Assembly: GCF_907177275.1 (NCBI RefSeq)
Contig: NZ_CAJSLV010000046.1
Span: forward strand, 1-64,000
Reading direction: 5' to 3'
Length of the DNA stretch: 64,000 bases
DNA from: Actinacidiphila cocklensis
Lineage (GTDB): Bacteria > Actinomycetota > Actinomycetes > Streptomycetales > Streptomycetaceae
The translations under genes and the position numbers were made by a program. Every line of letters starts with the position of its first letter. Position 1 is the stretch's first letter. Below are positions 33,274 through 42,086 of the stretch, in pieces. Under the pieces are notes generated by a model. The model was not told the origin of the DNA. It searched no databases and saw only the letters and a list, made by a program, of their open reading frames with translations.

Positions 33274-34476
33274 ATGAAGTCTCTGCAGCAAGCTCTCAGA
33301 TCCACCCGCAAGGCCGCCGTCGCAGCCCTGGCGGCCCTCGGCCTCGCCGTGGGCGGCCTGATCACGCTGACCGCGGCGCCCGCGGCCCACGCCGACACCC
33401 AGATCTGCACGCAGTACGGCAGCACCACGATCCAGGGCCGCTACGTCGTGCAGAACAACCGCTGGGGCACCAGCGAGGCCCAGTGCATCAACGTCACGAG
33501 CACCGGCTTCCAGGTCACCCAGGCCGACGGTTCCGTGCCCCTCAACGGCGCCCCCAAGGCGTACCCGTCGATCTTCAACGGCTGCCACTACACCAACTGC
33601 TCCCCGGGCACCAACCTGCCCGCCCAGCTCAGCGCCATCGGCAGCGCCCCCACCAGCATCTCGTACGGCTTCGTCGGCAACGCGGTCTTCGACGCGGCGT
33701 ACGACATCTGGCTCGACCCGACGCCCAAGAAGGACGGCGTCAACAAGACCGAGATCATGGTGTGGTTCAACCACGTCGGCCAGGTCCAGCCGGTGGGCTC
33801 GAAAGTGGGCGCCGCCAGTGTGGGCGGGCGTAGTTGGGACGTGTGGACCGGCAACAACGGCGGCAACGACGTCATCTCCTTCGTCGCGCCCTCGGCGATC
33901 GACAGCTGGAGCTTCGACGTCAAGGACTTCGCCAACGAGACGATCAACCGGGGCCTGGCCCAGAACTCCTGGTACCTCACCAGCGTCCAGGCCGGTTTCG
34001 AGCCCTGGCAGAACGGCGCGGGCCTGGCCGTCAACTCCTTCTCGTCGACGGTGAACATCGGCGGCGGTTCGACCAACGGCGGGACGACGAGCGGCGGGAC
34101 GACGAACGGCGGAACCACCAACGGCGGCACCACGACCGGCGGCACCACCGGCGGCTCCGGCTCGTCCGGCTGCAAGGTGACCGTCACCCCGCAGAGCTGG
34201 TCGGGCGGCTTCACCGCGAACGTCACCGTGGCCAACACCGGTTCCAGCGCCGTCAACGGCTGGAAGCTCGGCTTCACCCTCCCCTCGGGCCAGACGATCA
34301 CCAGCGCCTGGAACGCCACCGTGACGCCGTCCTCCGGCGCCGTCACCGCCTCCGGCCTGTCCTACAACGCCCAGATCCCGGCCGGCGGCTCCCAGTCGTT
34401 CGGCTTCCAGGGCAACTCCAGCGGGGCGTACGCGGCCCCGACCGGCTTCACCCTGAACGGAACCACCTGCTCCTGA
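33274..34476 (+). CDS. Secreted GH12 endo-1,4-beta-glucanase (cellulase) with CBM2
   Basis: 400 residues; ATG with AAAGGG upstream. Signal peptide 1-40 (TAAPAAHA then DTQ). GH12 domain ~41-262: CTQYGSTTIQGRYVVQNNRWG at the start, nucleophile E160 in KTEIMVWFNH, acid/base E243 in QAGFEPWQNG. A Thr-Asn-Gly-Gly repeat linker (~263-298) joins a CBM2 (~300-400) beginning CKVTVTPQSWSGGF and ending TLNGTTCS, with the disulfide-forming terminal cysteines. It closely matches the CelB-type endoglucanases of Streptomyces, and cuts amorphous cellulose outside the cell. CebR control is indicated by the exact operator upstream. Confidence 0.95.
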   Translation: MKSLQQALRSTRKAAVAALAALGLAVGGLITLTAAPAAHADTQICTQYGSTTIQGRYVVQNNRWGTSEAQCINVTSTGFQVTQADGSVPLNGAPKAYPSIFNGCHYTNCSPGTNLPAQLSAIGSAPTSISYGFVGNAVFDAAYDIWLDPTPKKDGVNKTEIMVWFNHVGQVQPVGSKVGAASVGGRSWDVWTGNNGGNDVISFVAPSAIDSWSFDVKDFANETINRGLAQNSWYLTSVQAGFEPWQNGAGLAVNSFSSTVNIGGGSTNGGTTSGGTTNGGTTNGGTTTGGTTGGSGSSGCKVTVTPQSWSGGFTANVTVANTGSSAVNGWKLGFTLPSGQTITSAWNATVTPSSGAVTASGLSYNAQIPAGGSQSFGFQGNSSGAYAAPTGFTLNGTTCS

Positions 34477-34492
34477 CCGCTGAGCCCGCGCG

Positions 34493-34521
34493 ACGCCGCC
34501 CACCCACCGGGCGGGCGGCGT
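34493..34521 (+). terminator. Terminator hairpin after cellulase gene
   Basis: ACGCCGCCC at 34493 pairs with GGGCGGCGT at 34513, starting 16 bases past the stop codon. No T-run. Confidence 0.7.
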
Positions 34522-34619
34522 TCGCGTTCCGGTCCCGCCCCGGGTGAGGGGCGGGGCCGTCACCCGGGGCCGGGAATTTGACGTGAGGTCAGCAGGGGGG
34601 CGTCATAGACTCCGCTGCC

Positions 34620-35540
34620 ATGCGCATAGCACCGAGAACTCCTGGCAGTCCCGCTCACGCCCATACCCCCGCCGTTGCGGCCGTCGCGGCCGTCGCGCTC
34701 CTTGCCGCCGTCGCCGGTTGCTCGTCGGGTTCCGGCGGTGGGACGGAGTCGCTGAAGGCACTGCGGCACATGGCCGACGCCACCGCCTCGAAGCAGGTGA
34801 CGTACGTCGACGGCGTCCAGGTGCGGAAGTTGCGGGGGGTCGACGCGAAGCGCTTCACGACCATAGGGGACCCGGCCAGCTCGGTGCTGAACACCTACCG
34901 GGCCGCGCCGTGGGAGGAGAGCCTCAAGCTGAGCCAGATCGACACCGCGGTCGACACCAGCGACGCGGGGCACTGGGACGGCACGTTCGACCCGGCGGCC
35001 ATCACCGCGACGCTGAAGAAGAACGGCTACACGTCGGGCAAGCAGGACGGCAAGGAGGCCTGGAAGGCGCCGGACGGCTCCGGGCCGATCTTCGTCATCA
35101 CGAAGGACGAGATCAGGTACGCAACGGAAGCCAAGGGGTTCTCCCCGTCCGACCCCGGCCACGGCGACTCGCTGGCCGACACCGAGGAGTACAAGCTCGT
35201 CGCGAACTGCATGGGCGAGGTGTACCGCGCCGACTTCAACCCGCTGTCCACCGGCAAGCCGGTCCGGCTGTCGGCCCTCGGCCAGCAGGCGGACGACGCG
35301 GGCAAGAACACCGAGGTGCTGTGCGTGGCCGTCAAGGACCAGGCGACCGCCGACAAGCTGGCGGCCAAGCTCCGTGCCGTCGTCAAGGACAAGGCCCCGC
35401 GGTTCGCCGGTACGGAGGTGACCGTGGCCAAGGGCGACCGGCCGGTCGTGCGCGCGTCCGTCCCCGACACCTCCTCCCAGCGCCCGGGCCGGCTGATGGT
35501 CTCCGACGTCCAACTGTGGATGGCCATAGGCGACATGTGA
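34620..35540 (+). CDS. Hypothetical secreted lipoprotein
   Basis: 306 residues. Lipoprotein signal: AVALLAAVAGCSSGSGGG, lipobox Cys near residue 34. The mature part is a mixed alpha/beta domain with two pseudo-similar halves, each containing a strand-helix set (KQVTYVDGVQVRKLRGVDAKRF; and later FAGTEVTVAKGDRPVVRAS). Two cysteines (NCMGE and EVLCVAV) may pair. No enzyme motif recognised. It stands alone between the cellulase terminator and a decayed stretch. Confidence 0.8.
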   Translation: MRIAPRTPGSPAHAHTPAVAAVAAVALLAAVAGCSSGSGGGTESLKALRHMADATASKQVTYVDGVQVRKLRGVDAKRFTTIGDPASSVLNTYRAAPWEESLKLSQIDTAVDTSDAGHWDGTFDPAAITATLKKNGYTSGKQDGKEAWKAPDGSGPIFVITKDEIRYATEAKGFSPSDPGHGDSLADTEEYKLVANCMGEVYRADFNPLSTGKPVRLSALGQQADDAGKNTEVLCVAVKDQATADKLAAKLRAVVKDKAPRFAGTEVTVAKGDRPVVRASVPDTSSQRPGRLMVSDVQLWMAIGDM

Positions 35541-35922
35541 CCCGGCCGGTAGCCGGCGGTTTTACGGGACGCGCCGTCGGCGCGGGCCAGGAGGGCGTCC
35601 GTACCGCGGCGGTACGTACCGCTGCCGGCGCCGGGACGTAGGAGGTCTCCTCGAAGATGGCCGGCGCGGCGCGGTGGTCCACCAGGCCCTGCGCGTACTC
35701 ATGCTGCTCGTCGGCGAGGTGGCCGAGTGCCCGCGACAGTGCCGGGTCGGGCTCCTCCACCGCCCGCTGCTGGCGCACCGCGAACCCGACGGTCACCGGC
35801 GCCGGCACGGCCACCAGCGGCCATGCCCACCCCCCACCCCCGCAGCCGGACAACCGGCCCGGGGAGTGACGAGGCGGTCTTCGCCGCGCCGGCCGTGGCC
35901 TCGGCACGACCCGGGCGGCGCG
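35541..35922 (-). pseudogene. Decayed stretch with fragments of two gene families present elsewhere in the window
   Basis: Two remnants abut. Bases ~35575-35650 (GCCAGGAGGGCGTCCGTACC, GCGGCGGTACGTACCG) are near-identical to 42178-42260, the C-terminal part of the NAD(P)-binding gene. Bases ~35810-35868 (CAGCGGCCATGCCCACCCC, GACAACCGGCCCGGGGAG) match 45340-45390, the membrane-segment part of the frameshifted TPR gene. On the minus strand the latter reads GWAWPLVAVPAPVTVGFAVRQQR then HLADEQHEYAQGLVDH. Neither fragment has a start or complete domain. Confidence 0.6.
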
Positions 35923-37824
35923 TCAGGAGCCGGTGGCGATCCAGCTGACCGACGTGGCCGTGGTGTTGGTGCGGGTCAGCCAGATGTCGACCTGGGTCGG
36001 GGTGCGGCTGCCGATGCCCACTCCGGTGACCTCGTTGCCGGGGAGGCTCGTCTCGGCCGTGGCGACGACGACCGGGGCCACGGTGAACAGCCCGGCCGGG
36101 AAGGTGACGGTGACCTTCGTGGGGGTGTTCGCCGCACTGGGGGTGATCACGATTCTTCCGCCGGCGGTGACCGTCGCCACTCCGACCGGTGTGCCGTCCA
36201 CGAAGTTGTCGCCGCACGTGGTCGGGGCGGCGCCGGTGAAGTCGTGGAAGACGGCCGCCTGCCCCTGCGGTGCGGAGATGGCCAGCTCGCACAGCGGGTT
36301 GGAAGCGGGGTCGACGCCCAGCCACGTCGAGGCGACCAGGCCGCTGCCGGCGGTCCCGGTGACGCTGCTGGCGCAGTCGTTCTGCGAGATGACCGTCCGC
36401 GCGACGTCCCGGCACGAGAAGGCGTTCGTGAAGGACGTGCCCATGATCTTGTTGCCGGTCAGCACGCACGCGGAGGCCCCGTTGAGCCGGATCGCGGAGG
36501 TGACGTCGGAGTACACCCTGTTGTCCTTCACGGTGACGGACTCGACGGCGTACTTCGCGTCCGCCGAACTCTCGCCGATCTGGATGCAGTGGTTCGCCGC
36601 GGTCTGGACCTTGATGACCTCGTTGTTCGAGATGCTGCCGACGAGGCAGGCCGAGAGGTAGATCCCGTTGGAGGACGACCCGTAGATCTGGTTGCCGTCG
36701 ATGTCGACGTAGGACCAGCTCCCGCTGCTGGCCGGGCCGTCCGTGGTGACCGGGTCCACGCGGATACCGCCGCGGGCCGCGTTCTTGACGATGTTGTTGC
36801 GGACGATGAGCCGGGAACCGGACACGCTGGGTCCCAGCCCCGCGTAGATGCCGTGGCCCCCCGGACTCTCGACGAGGTTGCCTTCGATGATCGACTCGGA
36901 CCAGGAGTAGGCGTGGATCGCCGAGTCCAGAACGTTGTCGGCGACGTTGTCGAGTACGCGGATACGGCTGTGCGGTCCGGTTCCCTGCGTGTGGCAGTCC
37001 ACCAGCCGCCCCCACGGCCCCGACTCCCCGGCGACCGGTGAGGCTCCGGCATAGCAGTTCTGGATCGTGACGTCGTCGCACGGGTTCGCGTCGCCCGACT
37101 CGGTGCCGCTGTCGATCTGGACCGGGCCGCGGGGGAAGGTGCTGCTGCCCTGCACGTAGCCTTCGAACCGGCAGTTCTCGACCCGTATGTGCTGGATGCC
37201 CTGGATATCGATCGCGTGGAAGGACGCGATGTTGCGGATCGTGACATCGCGGAACAGGTAGTTGCGGCCGTGGTTGATCGTGAAGCCCTGCGTCGCGGTG
37301 GACTTGCCGTCCCACGTGCCGCCGACCACCCCGATGTCCCGGTGGGCGGTGTAGCCGCTGTAGGAGCCGTAGCCGCCGTCACCGGAGTCGTTCATCAGGG
37401 TCGCCGTCTTCCCGCCCCCCATGAACAGGTAGGCGCCGTAGGCGACGACCGTGGTGCCGGAGAAGACGGCCAGCGTGGCGGACAGCTTGTACGAGTACCC
37501 ACCGGGAATGAGCACGATCCCGCCGTGCGCGGCTTTCGCGGCGTTCAGCGCCCCCTGGATCGCCGCCGTGTCGTCGGCCGACCCGTCACCCACCGCCCCG
37601 TAGTCGAACGGGTTGAACAGCCCGGACTGGCTGCCGGTTGCGGCGTCCGCGTGCTGCTCGCTCAGCGCGCCGAGCACGCCGACGCCGGCGGCGGTGGCGA
37701 GCCCGCCGCGCCACAGCATCCCGCGCCGGCTGAGACCGGCCGTGTTCCCGTCCTCCCCCGACGGTCCCGCGGACGCGCGGTCGGTGGGGGTGGTGTGCTT
37801 CGAACTCTCATGACGACGGCTCAC
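35923..37824 (-). CDS. Tat-exported parallel beta-helix (pectate lyase-like) protein
   Basis: 633 residues starting at GTG with GGAGGAG nine bases upstream. The N-terminus contains LSRRGMLWRGGLATAAGVGV, a twin-arginine signal. The mature start FNPFDYGAVGDGSADDTAAIQGALNAA is the Pectate_lyase_3/phage tailspike-type beta-helix opening. From ~100 to ~500 comes a long ladder of strands with VTIRNIASFHAIDIQGIQHIRVENC, VRNNIVKNAARGGIRVD and VTVKDNRVYSDVTSAIRLNG phrases, i.e. right-handed helix coils. The last ~120 residues form a separate beta domain. A polysaccharide lyase or hydrolase role is likely, but catalytic residues cannot be assigned. Confidence 0.87.
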   Translation of the reverse strand: MSRRHESSKHTTPTDRASAGPSGEDGNTAGLSRRGMLWRGGLATAAGVGVLGALSEQHADAATGSQSGLFNPFDYGAVGDGSADDTAAIQGALNAAKAAHGGIVLIPGGYSYKLSATLAVFSGTTVVAYGAYLFMGGGKTATLMNDSGDGGYGSYSGYTAHRDIGVVGGTWDGKSTATQGFTINHGRNYLFRDVTIRNIASFHAIDIQGIQHIRVENCRFEGYVQGSSTFPRGPVQIDSGTESGDANPCDDVTIQNCYAGASPVAGESGPWGRLVDCHTQGTGPHSRIRVLDNVADNVLDSAIHAYSWSESIIEGNLVESPGGHGIYAGLGPSVSGSRLIVRNNIVKNAARGGIRVDPVTTDGPASSGSWSYVDIDGNQIYGSSSNGIYLSACLVGSISNNEVIKVQTAANHCIQIGESSADAKYAVESVTVKDNRVYSDVTSAIRLNGASACVLTGNKIMGTSFTNAFSCRDVARTVISQNDCASSVTGTAGSGLVASTWLGVDPASNPLCELAISAPQGQAAVFHDFTGAAPTTCGDNFVDGTPVGVATVTAGGRIVITPSAANTPTKVTVTFPAGLFTVAPVVVATAETSLPGNEVTGVGIGSRTPTQVDIWLTRTNTTATSVSWIATGS

Positions 37825-38218
37825 TCCGGTGCTCCTCCTCGAAGGCGAACGTTCATCGCGACCGCGGCACGCGCGACGAGGAGAAGGCCGGCCGCGCTGC
37901 GAGCGCGCCGGATGGTGCCGGTGAACGCCTACCGGAGAACGACCAGGCCGGTGCTGTGCGGGGCACGCAGCGCAGAGCCCGCCGCGACCGCAACTCCCCC
38001 TGTCTTCGCGCCGCCCCCTCCGATTCCCCCGCCCGCCCCGCCCCCCTCGCCGCACAGCACATCTGACGCCACGACATGCTCAACGGACTCGTACATCCGT
38101 ACCACCGCGGTTGCCCGCCGAAACCAGCCGCGGACTCACCGAGACCAAGGCGTGCGCGGAACCGGGCGGCCGTGCCCCTCCCCAGGGTGGTGGGTGCCGG
38201 GGTACGGCGACCGGGCGG
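37825..38218. other. Intergenic region, nothing recognised
   Basis: About 390 bases between the beta-helix gene start and the epoxide hydrolase 3' end. Open frames here are low-complexity Arg/Pro-rich GC artefacts. The beta-helix promoter must lie in it; no clear hexamers or operators were seen. Confidence 0.5.
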
Positions 38219-39448
38219 TCACCGTAGCTTGCGGTAGGTGGTGCGGAGGTCGTGGATCCAGGCTTCGGGGTTCTCGTAGGGCCCGAAGTGGCCGCCTTTG
38301 TCGTGGACGTTGACGTCGCGGATGTCGGCGTAGAACTGGGCGCCGCCGGCTTTGAAGATCGCGATGCGTTCTTCGGCGGTCTCGGCGCCGGGCGAGGCGT
38401 CGCCGAGCAGGAAGGTGAAGCCGGCAGGGGCCTGGACGTAGGGCTTCAGGTCGTTGACAGGCTTCGGCGGGTAGAGGCTGGCGTTCTTGTAGGCGCGGAT
38501 GGAGGAGCCGATGGCCTGGTTGACCCAGTAGATGGTGGCGAAGGTGAGGATGTCGTCGGCGGGCCAGGTGGCGTCGAAGTCGGCGTTCCGGTCGCTCCAG
38601 GTCTTCCAGCGCTTGAGGACCCATGCCAGCATGCCGGCCGGGGAGTCGTTCAGCCCGTGGGTGATGGTCTGGCCGTCGAGCAGGTGTGCTGCCACGTGGG
38701 AGACGTAGGTCTTGTTGCGGCGCAGGATCCGGGCCCTGGCGGCCTCGGGCAGGTCCTCGGTGCGCTGACCGCCGGTCAGGTCCCAGAAGCGGTCGCCCTG
38801 GAACATCGCGGGCGGCATCTCGTTGCCGAGGTGGATGCCGTAGAGGGAGTCGGCGTACTTGTGTCCGAGCCGGGCGCCGACGAGTGCGCCGTAGTCGGCC
38901 GCGCCGACGCCGTACCTGCCGTAGCCGAGCACGTCGGTCATCAGGGTGTGGAAGCGGTCGGCCATGTCGGCGTAGTTCTCGCGGGGGTTGGCCAGGGGGG
39001 TGGAGAAGCCGAAGCCGGGCAGGGAGGGGATGATCACGTCGAAGGCGTCGGCGGGGTCGCCGCCGTGTGCTGCGGGGTCGGTGAGCGGGCCGATGACCTT
39101 GTGCCAGTGGTGGTGGGTCCACGGCCAGCCGTGCATCAGGAGCAGCGGGATCGGCGCCGGGCCCTTGCCCCGTTCGTGGATGAAGTGCACCGGGCTGCCG
39201 TCGACGTCCAGGCGGTGCTGGTTGAAGGCGTTCAGTTTCGCCTCGGCGGCCCGCCAGTCGTAGCCGTCGGCCCAGTACTCGATCAGGGGCCTGAGGTAGG
39301 CGGTGCTCAGACCGTAGGTCTCGTCGTCGTTCTCCGGGTCGGACGCGAAGCGGGTGGCCTTCAGCCGGGCACGGAGGTCGTCCACGACCTCCTGCGGGAC
39401 GTCGACGACGAACGGCTCCAGATCACGGGGGGAATGGGTGCTGCTCAC
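38219..39448 (-). CDS. Epoxide hydrolase (EHN domain alpha/beta hydrolase)
   Basis: 409 residues. N-terminal EHN domain (~8-115): FVVDVPQEVVDDLRARLKATRF. Alpha/beta hydrolase core: oxyanion motif LLMHGWPWTHHHW, nucleophile region GVGAADYGALVGARLG where family members have GGDWGS (nucleophile Asp kept), a lid with paired Tyr candidates, and the catalytic His in HDKGGHFGPYENPEAW. This is the juvenile-hormone/microsomal-type soluble bacterial epoxide hydrolase, opening an epoxide to a diol. It lies 57 bases downstream of the SnoaL-like gene on the same strand, probably one operon under the TGGAC-N6-GTCCA operators. Confidence 0.92.
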   Translation of the reverse strand: MSSTHSPRDLEPFVVDVPQEVVDDLRARLKATRFASDPENDDETYGLSTAYLRPLIEYWADGYDWRAAEAKLNAFNQHRLDVDGSPVHFIHERGKGPAPIPLLLMHGWPWTHHHWHKVIGPLTDPAAHGGDPADAFDVIIPSLPGFGFSTPLANPRENYADMADRFHTLMTDVLGYGRYGVGAADYGALVGARLGHKYADSLYGIHLGNEMPPAMFQGDRFWDLTGGQRTEDLPEAARARILRRNKTYVSHVAAHLLDGQTITHGLNDSPAGMLAWVLKRWKTWSDRNADFDATWPADDILTFATIYWVNQAIGSSIRAYKNASLYPPKPVNDLKPYVQAPAGFTFLLGDASPGAETAEERIAIFKAGGAQFYADIRDVNVHDKGGHFGPYENPEAWIHDLRTTYRKLR

Positions 39449-39505
39449 GATGGCGATTCCTTCTTTCGGGGATGATCGGCCCCGGCAACGGGGCCGGTGG
39501 TCTTG

Positions 39506-39964
39506 TCAGTACTCGAGGTCCATCCGGACCCGGGTCAGTACGAGCTCGGCGATCTTCCAGACCCCGTCGACCTTGGCGAACCGGGGGCGGTAGTGCCCGA
39601 AGCCGTGCATGGAGGTGAACCGCGGCCTGCCGTCGGGCCCGGTACTCGCGGGGCGTTCGATCAGGTCCTCCATCGCCCACACCCCGCGGGCGGAGGTCTC
39701 GGACTCGACGTCGATCTCGTCGGAGAACAGGTGGTGGACCACCACTGCCTCGGGGCCGACGTTCGCCGGAATCGACTCGGCGATCTGCGACCGGCCCTCC
39801 ATGCGGGCCGCGACGGAACCGTCGACGTTGTGCGGGGTGAACGTGCCGTCGGCGGTGAAAAGCGACGCCAGGTCTTCCCAGCGCTGCAGGTCGGCGTTGT
39901 AGACGTAGCGCGCCATCAGGCGGCGCAGGTCCTCAATCGTGCTCAGGCGTTCGATGACATCCAT
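39506..39964 (-). CDS. SnoaL-like / NTF2-fold protein
   Basis: 152 residues with the cone-shaped NTF2 layout: IEDLRRLMARYVYNADLQRWEDLASLFTADGTF at the N-terminus, GRSQIAESI, VVHHLFSDEIDVE and a final strand HYRPRFAKVDGVWKIAELVLTRVRMD. The family includes ring-opening cyclases, scytalone dehydratase-like and limonene-epoxide hydrolase-like enzymes. ATG 39964 is chosen because GGAGG stands eight bases upstream; an upstream ATG (39988) lacks one. Sitting next to an epoxide hydrolase and an exporter, it may help process or detoxify a small molecule. Confidence 0.87.
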   Translation of the reverse strand: MDVIERLSTIEDLRRLMARYVYNADLQRWEDLASLFTADGTFTPHNVDGSVAARMEGRSQIAESIPANVGPEAVVVHHLFSDEIDVESETSARGVWAMEDLIERPASTGPDGRPRFTSMHGFGHYRPRFAKVDGVWKIAELVLTRVRMDLEY

Positions 39965-40067
39965 CGGTCGTACCTCCGTCGTTCTCATCACCCTGCGGCC
40001 GTCCTCGGCATGGATCGGTGCTCTTCCACGTTGAAAGGGCGGTGAGGCCACCCAGGGAGCTCATTTC

Positions 40068-40122
40068 TGGACTTGCCGGTCCATTGAAGTGTGTACCGCT
40101 TGTGACTGGACCGTCAAGTCCA
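40068..40122. promoter_or_regulatory. Operator pair A (TGGAC-N6-GTCCA)
   Basis: TGGACTTGCCGGTCCA (40068-40083) and TGGACCGTCAAGTCCA (40107-40122) are both perfect TGGAC-N6-GTCCA palindromes, 39 bases apart centre to centre, i.e. near integral helical turns. They lie between the SnoaL gene start and the TetR remnant and would control leftward transcription and possibly the regulator itself. Confidence 0.8.
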
Positions 40123-40195
40123 ATCTTGGGCCGTACCGCGGCGGGATCTTTGACAGAGAGCACCCTGCGGCCCGTACGGCCCCGCGGGGCGGTCA

Positions 40196-40544
40196 CGGAC
40201 GATCCGACTTGCTCATCGCCGTGGCCGAGCACGAAGCCGAACAGGTCCTTGAGGCTCAGCAGCCGCACCTCGGCGGCCTGACGGCCTGGGAGTCCTGGCA
40301 GAAGTGGCGTGAGGCCGTGATCAACCGCCTGATCAACCGCTACGCGGAACCGGGACAGCGCTGCCCGCCGGGCAGTCTCACGTCCGAACTCGGAAAGTCC
40401 TCACCCCAGGCGCGCGCGGTGGCATCCAAGCCGTACGACGCATGGAAGGAGGCGCCGCTGCGCGGCGTGGAGGCGCTCACGTCCGCACGCCGCCTCGCCC
40501 GGAGGGCGGCACATACCCGGCCTCGGCGGCTAGAATGGACTTGA
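40196..40544 (+). pseudogene. TetR-family regulator remnant lacking the DNA-binding domain
   Basis: Readable part: SDLLIAVAEHEAEQVLEAQQPHLGGLTAWESWQKWREAVINRLI, then RCPPGSLTSELGKSSPQARAVASKPYDAWK. This is the start of helix 4 onward in TetR proteins of the kind with a C-P-x-GSL ligand pocket. The ~55 residues before it, which should contain the helix-turn-helix, are replaced by unrelated GC-rich sequence within ~75 bases of the operator, so an internal deletion is likely. The C-terminus also stops ~50 residues early after PLRGVEALT. It cannot bind DNA as it stands. Confidence 0.75.
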
Positions 40545-40584
40545 CGGTCCTATTTTTGTAGGCATCATTGGACTATGAAGTCCA
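40536..40584 (+). promoter_or_regulatory. Operator pair B and leaderless promoter of MFS gene
   Basis: TGGACTTGACGGTCCT (40536-40551, one end mismatch) and TGGACTATGAAGTCCA (40569-40584, perfect) repeat the TGGAC-N6-GTCCA design, 33 bases apart. TTGACG (40541-40546), a 17-base spacer and ATCATT (40564-40569) form a promoter whose transcript would begin at about the ATG (40575), which itself lies inside the second palindrome. Repressor on either site would block transcription. Confidence 0.75.
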
Positions 40585-42059
40585 TTCTAGCGGCCCCGAA
40601 CAACTCCGTGCCGACGCCTGAGCCCCGCGCGCGCAGCGCAGGAATCACGCTCGCCACTCTGTCCATTGCGACCGTGTCCTACGCGCTGGTGCAGTCGATG
40701 GTGAATCCCGGGCTGGAGGCGCTGCGCGGACGCGTGCACACCGACCAGGTCGGAGTGAGCTGGGTACTCACCGCGTTCCTGCTGTCCAGCGCTGTTCTCA
40801 CTCCCGTGCTGGGGCGGCTGGGAGATCGGGTCGGCAAGCGCAGCACCATGATCGCCATGCTCGGGGTCCTGGCGGCCGGCAGCGTGATCGCGGCGCTGGC
40901 CACCAGCCTGCCGGTGCTGGTCGTCGGCCGTGTGGTCCAGGGCGCGGGAGGTGCGACACTCCCGCTGGCTTTCGGCATCGTCCGTGACCTGGTGCCCCGG
41001 GCGAAGGTCGGGGCCACCGTCGGGATGATCGCGGCGACGAGTTCGGTGGGCGGCGCGATCGGCGTGCTCGTGACGGGCCCGATCATCACCCATCTCGGTG
41101 TGCCCTGGCTCTTCTGGCTTCCGGCCATCGCCAACGCCATCGTGGCCCTTGCCGTCTTCCTGTTCATCCCCCGCACCGGGTCGACGGCCGAGGGGCGGAT
41201 GAACTGGCCGGCGGCCCTCGCACTCGCCGCGGCGCTGGTTCTGCTGCTGCTTCCCCTGAGCCTCGGAGAGGAGTGGGGCTGGGGATCGGCCAGGACGCTG
41301 GTCCTGTTCGCCGCCGCGATCGTGGCCGGAGGAATCTGGGCCACGGTGGAGACCCGCTCCCGCCACCCGCTGATCGACATGCGGGTGTTCCGGCTTCGAC
41401 CGGTGTGGACCGCGAACGTCGCCTCGTTCCTCTTCGGCGTCACCCTGTACTCGTCCTTCGGCTTCATCCCGTCGTTCCTGCAAGTCCCGACCAGTACGGG
41501 CTACGGACTCGGCAAGTCGATCGCGGTCTCCGGCCTGTTGTTCCTGCCGATCACGGTGACCCAGTTGATCAGCGGCTTCGCCGCCGGCCCCCTGGCCAGG
41601 ATCATTCCGACGAAGATCCTGCTCATCCTGGGATCCGTCCCCGTGATCGTCTCCTTCTCACTGATCTCGGCATTTCATGAGCAGGTGTGGCAGATCGTTG
41701 TCGCGACCTCCATAGGCGGGATCGGGTTCGGTATCGGGCTCTCCGCCCTCTCGGCGGTGGTGGTCCACGCCGTCCCCGCCGAACACACCGGCGCGGCCAG
41801 CGGGATGAACGCGAACATCCGCACCATCGGCGGTGCGGTCGGCGCCGCCCTCGTCTCCAGCGTCCTCACCTCCAGCACCACCAGCGGGGGATTCCCCAGT
41901 GACGGCGGATACACCGCGGCATTCGCACTGCTGGCCGTGGCCGCGGTCGCCGGACTGGCCTCCTGTCTGCTGATCCCGGGCCGCAGGCCCACGGTGCACA
42001 GCCAGGGCACCCCCGCGCAGCGCGTCGCCGAACCCACTGACCAGCGCAGCCCCTTCTGA
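40575..42059 (+). CDS. MFS exporter, DHA2/14-segment type
   Basis: 494 residues with about 13-14 membrane segments. Motif A loop GRLGDRVGKRSTM follows segment 2; motif C-type VGGAIGVLVTGPII is in segment 5; WLFWLPAIANAIVALAVFLFIP and the paired central helices match the EmrB/QacA-like branch, exporting drugs or antibiotics with protons. No Shine-Dalgarno precedes the ATG and the predicted transcript start coincides with it, so translation is probably leaderless. The operator overlapping the start codon and the neighbouring broken TetR gene point to a former TetR-regulated efflux unit. Confidence 0.9.
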   Translation: MKSILAAPNNSVPTPEPRARSAGITLATLSIATVSYALVQSMVNPGLEALRGRVHTDQVGVSWVLTAFLLSSAVLTPVLGRLGDRVGKRSTMIAMLGVLAAGSVIAALATSLPVLVVGRVVQGAGGATLPLAFGIVRDLVPRAKVGATVGMIAATSSVGGAIGVLVTGPIITHLGVPWLFWLPAIANAIVALAVFLFIPRTGSTAEGRMNWPAALALAAALVLLLLPLSLGEEWGWGSARTLVLFAAAIVAGGIWATVETRSRHPLIDMRVFRLRPVWTANVASFLFGVTLYSSFGFIPSFLQVPTSTGYGLGKSIAVSGLLFLPITVTQLISGFAAGPLARIIPTKILLILGSVPVIVSFSLISAFHEQVWQIVVATSIGGIGFGIGLSALSAVVVHAVPAEHTGAASGMNANIRTIGGAVGAALVSSVLTSSTTSGGFPSDGGYTAAFALLAVAAVAGLASCLLIPGRRPTVHSQGTPAQRVAEPTDQRSPF

Positions 42060-42086
42060 CCGGCACCCCGGTATCTAGCCGGCGGT

